Below the pieces are notes generated by a model. It was not told the DNA's origin and ran no database searches. It was given only the letters and a program-made list of their open reading frames with translations. A DNA stretch of 64,000 nt from Pseudeuparius sepicola (taxonomy: Eukaryota; Arthropoda; Insecta; Coleoptera; Anthribidae): contig OY987307.1 of the NCBI GenBank assembly GCA_963920635.1, positions 13,717,735 through 13,781,734 of the forward strand, in the 5' to 3' direction. This document shows, piece by piece, positions 61,336-64,000 of this stretch. The first letter of the stretch is position 1; the number at the start of each line of letters is the position of its first letter. Both the position numbers and the translations under genes were made by a program.

Positions 61336-62085
61336 AATAACACCAATAACAGTTTTTGTCAAAATGGCGTTCATTCAGTTATATTTTTATAACTAATAAT
61401 AAAATTTTAATACTTTTTCCACAATACATCTGTCCGAGCATCTGTCAATTATTTCTGTCAAAAATATACCTTCATAAGTCATGGCTAACTCGATTTTCAT
61501 TTAAAAAAATACCATGGCATATTTTTACAAATAATACGCATATAACTTTAACACTATCGTAACGAATCGGCGTCTACATCGCGATTCGCGTTGCAAGTTT
61601 TTGTCGTGATTAGTGGGCCAGTGGGCCTAACCTCTAATAATTCTATATAATGGTCTAAACTAGACGCGTCTAAATGTCCCTCCGTCCAACAGCGCAACCT
61701 AGCGACAGAAGAGAAGAAGCAACCCCAAAGACACCGGTGTATTCGCCATCGCCTAATAGATAGTAAGGAAAATTTGACAGGCGAATTCTCCTACATTACA
61801 AGTTAGCAAGCCTATGCGTATAGCGTTTCCAAACTATTTAACTATGCATGTTTTTCTGCCTTCGATCGACATTGGTTCGAATCGAGGGCGAGGCAGATGC
61901 ATGCACATGTCTTTATTAAATTGTGGATTCACGGTATTGCTCCTTTAATAGCTTTATCGATGTGATTTACTAATTATTGTCCCAGAGTCACTGAGATTAC
62001 TACGGTTTCTTAGGTTTTTGCGTAGTATTTGAACGAATGCTCTCCTAGGTCGATCGGGAAACGTCGGCCCTAGACGAGAATTGCA
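61336..62085. other. Spacer, no recognised gene
   Basis: Nothing beyond short AT-rich frames. Confidence 0.4.
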
Positions 62086-62195
62086 ACGAAGATAAAATAA
62101 TAGTAATTGTCCCCCTCCTCCGCACCAGAATTCAGTTGCTTCTGGAGTACTCCAAGTTTGGAGTATTGTGAGGGTGAGAATTATTATTATATTAT
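62086..62195 (-). repeat. Dispersed repeat ending in (TAA)n, second copy
   Basis: Its reverse complement, starting in ATAATAATAATTCTCACCCT, aligns with 44877-44980 for about 100 bases. It contains the small palindrome TACTCCAAACTTGGAGTA. In both places the repeat directly abuts a TAA tract. Confidence 0.7.
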
Positions 62196-63179
62196 TATTA
62201 TAAAAAAGTTGCACTAAATGCAGAACAATTGAACAACTCGTTTCACTTCTTCCGTCGCTGATTGAAATTTGAATGCTGAAAAGCAAAATGACGTTATATA
62301 TTTAAAAAATTAAGGTAATCTTGACATAATTTTCAGAGAAAACTTCCCGGGAAATAATCCTTTCTCTTGATTTAAATAATTGTGTTATTAAGCAGTTATT
62401 AAAATAAGCTTATTTATTTTTTAGAATGATTTTTTGCCTTAGTGTTGAAACGTCGTTTTTACAAAAATTAGAGGCTCATCCCATTACAGCTCTACAGTTT
62501 ATTGCAAGCAAACCTCTTTTTGTGACGTTTCCTTTCGTTTTCCCCTTTATAAATATCCGGATTATTCCAGCCAGTTGGGCTCACAGGATCTGTTTAAATA
62601 TTCCATTCATTCCAATTCAGGGGGGATGAAAACCGGAGAAATATTTGCTCAGAATCTCTCAATTTATATAAAAGTATTGCGTTGATAAGCGTTTGACGGG
62701 ATTATTTTTTCGCTTTGTTAGCGACCGCAGTCTAGTTTTTTTAGAATGTTTTACAATTTAACGTTCAGATCATGTAATGCGTGTACAAGCAAGCGGAAGC
62801 ATTGGAACCAGTCAGCTAAATCAGAATTGGGGAGACCGATATATCATGGAATCCGAAAACATCGGCAACAAATTATCGAATGCATAATGTCGCATAGTAT
62901 GCATCGAAAATACGAATTATCGATAACGTTACATTGAAAAGCAAAATGTCGAATAAACAAAAAATTGAAGATACAAAATTCCAAAAATTCAAAATATCGA
63001 AAAATAAACAATTTATTTTTCGAAATTTTGAATTTGTTTCGCTAATTATTACCAACACAAATTTGCAGTTGGCAGTTGCTACGGTAGGAAATTTTGAAGG
63101 CATTTTGAAAAAGAAAATTATTGACTTTATATATATTTTGTGCCAAAAAGGCAAAATCCAACGATATGCTAATGGTTAG
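62196..63179. other. Spacer, no recognised gene
   Basis: Short frames at 62426-62629, 62746-62937 and 62934-63179 are unrecognised. 62980-63050 is dominated by AAAT/ATTT runs. Confidence 0.4.
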
Positions 63180-63594
63180 TTCTATAAGTGAAAAATCTAG
63201 TGCCAAAGTGGACCGAATTGTGTATGATGGTATTATCCTTAATATCGGAGAAACGATGACCATGAAGCAAGCACATAACCACTAGGGTTGTCCCTCCATA
63301 CTCCAATCAATGAAGGCAGTAAATGATATAAAGAAGGAAGCGTCAACAACTCTAGATGCTCCTCGAGCAATTATTTCAATAAATTTAGGAGGTTTACACA
63401 AAGCTGATTATTCGCCTTTCCCAAGTGTTTTGAAGTTGAGTAGGACTGCAACATTTGAAAAAAACCGTGGCAAATCGAAGCTAGAAGACTTAGTTATTCT
63501 GGGAGAGTATAATAAGATAAAGTTGAGCAATTCATTTATTTTGATTCGAAAAACGAAGGCAAAATTCTTATCTTTTGCAAAAAACGATACATAA
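63180..63594 (+). pseudogene. FLYWCH/MULE-associated protein fragment
   Basis: The frame from 63310 reads MKAVNDIKKEASTTLDAPRA, then IISINLGGL, LPS-like FPSVLKLSRT and LEDLVILGEY. Insect proteins with FLYWCH and MULE-transposase parts have the order HNHPP, xxxIKxxAxxTxxxPRxII, LPSxxxLxRT, DLxIPxxY. A HNH at about 63270-63280 upstream is followed by a stop. The fragment is short, with a stop and no transposase core. Assigned from recalled motif order only. Confidence 0.4.
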
Positions 63595-64000
63595 ACTTAC
63601 TAAGCAAGTGTGAAGTGTGAGGGATGGTATACATGAACGAAATTTTCCATGTGTGCGCACATAGCAGTAATTATTAACAACGTTTATTTTTGACTGGAAT
63701 ATGTTTTTAGGGGGCCCACACAGACAGAGGGAAGACCACATCAGTTTGCCCATCTAGTTTGTGTAGTAAGGTCACCCAGGAAGAAGCTTTAGTTATATAA
63801 CATTAGCCCGAGCTTCTATAATCAAGAAAATAATTTGTAAAAAAATAAATCGTCGATTCCGGTAGACAAAGTAGCTATTGACAAAGTGGCTATTAGAACG
63901 CCATGTATAATTTATTTACACATTTATTTATTGGAGGAATTGCATTATTGCTAACACTACGTTTTTTGAACAGATCCGAAAATATATGGAAACAACAATA
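63595..64000. other. Right edge, no recognised gene
   Basis: AT-rich sequence without a convincing frame or repeat. Confidence 0.4.

Overview
The window looks like transposon-rich, AT-rich insect nuclear DNA. The evidence is an errantivirus-type LTR element with an env gene, R4/Dong-type non-LTR elements inserted in TAA microsatellites, a PIF/Harbinger transposon with spliced genes, several Tc1/mariner-type transposase relics, and short dispersed repeats starting TATACAGGGTG. I find no complete host gene, rRNA, tRNA or prokaryotic-style operon. I cannot name the species.

Layout. 274-2535: decayed R4/Dong copy. 2570-3190: reverse-strand tail of an RNase-H-less non-LTR element. 4322-4723: foldback. 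5335-5900: hAT-like relic. 6480-8560: satellite array that switches orientation near 7350, followed by a perfect hairpin. 9608-10423: hAT-type non-autonomous element. 13049-13663: second foldback. 15643-15826: isolated exon-like fragment. 16228-26776: a PIF/Harbinger transposon whose two genes (DDE transposase on +, MADF-BESS protein on -) are interlocked, each with an exon inside the other's intron. It is split by a young 7.8 kb errantivirus (18791-26573) that landed 11 bp upstream of the MADF start codon.

29225-44884 is a head-to-tail run of seven R4/Dong copies, all on +, separated only by (TAA)n. Two copies (ORFs 33277-36942 and 40434-44099) are full length with intact 1221-residue proteins, and the rest are 5'-truncated. 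Because each copy ends in TAA repeats, which are also the target, the array probably grew by insertion into its own tails.

44885-64000 is mostly older debris. A Tc1/mariner-type element with 21-bp TIRs (48695-52664) carries an intron-containing broken transposase. It was itself invaded by an inverted pair of units bearing hammerhead-ribozyme-like motifs, flanked by a 14-bp target duplication. Next come a minisatellite with a large foldback (53290-54760), TATACAGGGTG repeats, a further broken DDE transposase (57612-58755), a nested GC-rich foldback (59045-59520), a mariner fragment (61130-61335) and a MULE/FLYWCH-like fragment near the end.

The functional picture is layered mobile elements. 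The errantivirus and the Dong copies are the young, plausibly active layer. The Harbinger element has intact coding exons but a disrupted MADF 5' region. The remainder is inactive by visible stops, frameshifts or truncation.
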